From assembly GCF_021190955.1 (NCBI RefSeq), contig NZ_JAIOAO010000001.1, positions 1,736,001 through 1,800,000 on the forward strand: a DNA stretch of 64,000 nucleotides, in the 5' to 3' direction. The position numbers and the translations under genes are program-made. Under the pieces are notes generated by a model. The model was not told the origin of the DNA. It was given only the letters and a program-made list of their open reading frames with translations, and made no database searches. Of this stretch, positions 62,916-64,000 are shown one piece after another (positions within the stretch are counted from its first letter, which is position 1; the number at the start of each line of letters is the position of its first letter). The DNA comes from Parachryseolinea silvisoli (GTDB taxonomy: Bacteria > Bacteroidota > Bacteroidia > Cytophagales > Cyclobacteriaceae).

Positions 62916-64000
62916 TCACTTCCCGATCATAACAAAGCCACCCCACAACGCCGGATGCGGATAGCGGCTGCGTATCCTTTGCTGCGCTTTCTGCAGTGCA
63001 TGATGTTTTTCCAACCCTTTTAGCCAATATTCGTAGAAGTACGTCATCAGCTCGCCTGTAACCTGGTCGTTTACTTTCCATAAACTCATTAAGACTGCAT
63101 CTGCCCCGGCAATGGTAAGGGCACGTTGCAAGCCATATACTCCCTCGCCGGATCTGATTTCTCCCAGTCCCGTCTCGCAGGCACTGAGCACTACCAATTC
63201 TGTTCCTGTCAAATCCAACCCGACTGCCTCGTAGGCCGTTACAACACCATCGTCGCCGGATAACGGCAGGCTACCCTTCTTTTCAAGTGTTTGCCTGGCA
63301 CCGGCAAACAACAGTCCCGCCCGGAGCATAGGGTTATTGTCAGGATTTTTCTCAAAATATCCGTGGGTAGCGATGTGCAATACCTGCGGTGAAGAGATCG
63401 TCTTTAATGCTTCCTCACTGGCAGCAGTCTCCATGAATACTGTTGACTTTTTCCGCTTCTTTTTCAGCAGACGGGCAATACTTTCCACTTCCGCTTTAGT
63501 GGCCGGCAAGGGCGAACAATTATAGTCGCGCTCGCCTGTGTCTGCTACCAGTTCTCTCGGCAACGCAGCGTCTGTCACGGCAGCGACCCGATTTTGTTGC
63601 TCCGATTTTTTATCAAACGTTGGATAGCCGAAGAGAACGTACTCCTGCGAATTTACTTCGACTGGAGCCGGTAACAAACTTCTTAAACTGGGCACCATCC
63701 GAATGCTTTTCTCCTGCCCTGCATACATGCCGGTTTGCCTGTTGAGCAATGCCTCAAGGCTTACCAAATGATAGATCCCGTCTGCCGACACATAGACCGT
63801 CTTAACCCCGGCTAGTTTGTCTGCAACAGGCTTCCAGAACCATGTATAGGGATCGGCTTCGTAGGTTTGATTCCGAATGTCATCATGGTACGCCGGAAGG
63901 TATTTCGCTTCCATATCATTACCATTTTCCAGGAGTACGAGCGCGGGATCGTTTGCACCGGGTAGAATGATTAGGATTGCGTAAGCAACTGTATCCGAAA
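62916..64000 (-). CDS. CHAT-domain caspase-like protease (5' end missing)
   Basis: About 360 C-terminal codons; the frame stays open to the right edge, so the start lies outside and the Met codon at 63914 is internal. CHAT (caspase-HetF-associated) domain: catalytic His in LHIATHGYF and Cys in LSACETGLG, followed by GVYGLQRALTIAGADAVLMSLW and the closing PALWGGFVMIG. Proteins of this kind usually carry N-terminal tetratricopeptide repeats, which would be outside the window. It forms a pair with the M48 peptidase gene. Confidence 0.9.
   Translation of the reverse strand, partial: SDTVAYAILIILPGANDPALVLLENGNDMEAKYLPAYHDDIRNQTYEADPYTWFWKPVADKLAGVKTVYVSADGIYHLVSLEALLNRQTGMYAGQEKSIRMVPSLRSLLPAPVEVNSQEYVLFGYPTFDKKSEQQNRVAAVTDAALPRELVADTGERDYNCSPLPATKAEVESIARLLKKKRKKSTVFMETAASEEALKTISSPQVLHIATHGYFEKNPDNNPMLRAGLLFAGARQTLEKKGSLPLSGDDGVVTAYEAVGLDLTGTELVVLSACETGLGEIRSGEGVYGLQRALTIAGADAVLMSLWKVNDQVTGELMTYFYEYWLKGLEKHHALQKAQQRIRSRYPHPALWGGFVMIGK

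Noticed and set aside
60071-64000. Type III-E CRISPR (TPR-CHAT/Craspase) locus
   Set aside because: A CHAT protease is present, but no Cas7-11-like effector, Cas1 or repeat array is visible in the window; sigma-linked CHAT genes are common without CRISPR.
1-64000. tRNA, rRNA, insertion sequences, CRISPR arrays and attachment sites
   Set aside because: Scanned by eye in the intergenic regions; no cloverleaf-like segment, transposase, direct-repeat array or duplicated att-like ends were seen. Automated search would be needed to exclude short RNAs.

Overview
The window reads as chromosomal DNA of a member of the Bacteroidota, most likely a Cytophagales-type gliding or soil bacterium. Evidence: a TamA-like outer membrane protein that is a lipoprotein (TamL), a gingipain-like protease with its own type IX secretion sorting tail, a FecI/FecR/TonB-receptor cluster with an STN domain, DUF4249, PadR/PspC/GIN-domain proteins, several ECF sigma factors with one-membrane-span partners, and -7 promoter boxes of the TAnnTTTG type close to start codons. 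No rRNA, tRNA, insertion sequence, phage or CRISPR array was recognised.

Layout. 1-4538: tamB (5' end outside the window) and tamL. 4539-11873: a LacI regulator facing a four-gene glucuronoxylan operon (GH115 alpha-glucuronidase, GH10 xylanase, UxuA mannonate dehydratase, aldose-epimerase-like protein), with LacI-type palindromes in the divergent gap. 11867-16873: a lone 1339-residue superfamily 1 helicase and a helix-hairpin-helix membrane protein. 17145-20084: hemA, a DinB-like protein, paaD and a lipoprotein. 20093-25009: a C25/PorU2-like protease. 25368-30535: PadR, PspC/GIN protein, ECF sigma factor, anti-sigma-like protein and beta-barrel protein, closed by a strong terminator. 30710-34029: TetR regulator and the phenylacetyl-CoA epoxidase genes paaA, paaB (two-domain) and paaC, with a small opposite-strand gene between paaA and paaB. 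34033-37920: AraC regulator, diheme cytochrome c, cupin, and a second ECF sigma operon. 37939-43832: a lower-GC segment on the minus strand with sigma factor, FecR, TonB receptor, DUF4249 lipoprotein and serine hydrolase. 44064-50563: a six-gene minus-strand run (Nudix, MATE, thioesterase, plsC, gatC, TPR membrane protein) ending at a terminator. 50632-59951: mostly housekeeping or scattered metabolic genes (rnhB, serine hydrolase, NRDE protein, alpha/beta hydrolase, ABC ATPase, cobalamin adenosyltransferase, metallo-beta-lactamase-fold protein, ModE-like regulator, DinB-like protein, Na+/H+ antiporter). 60071-64000: a fourth ECF sigma factor and anti-sigma-like protein convergent with an M48 peptidase-TPR protein and a CHAT-domain protease cut by the window edge.

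No whole system here is clearly undescribed. The best leads are the sigma / M48 / CHAT neighbourhood at the right end, the tandem-domain PaaB with a small opposite-strand gene beside it, the C25 protease with its unusual hairpin-bounded upstream region, the 979-residue membrane-TPR protein, and start codons lying almost on top of -7 promoter boxes.
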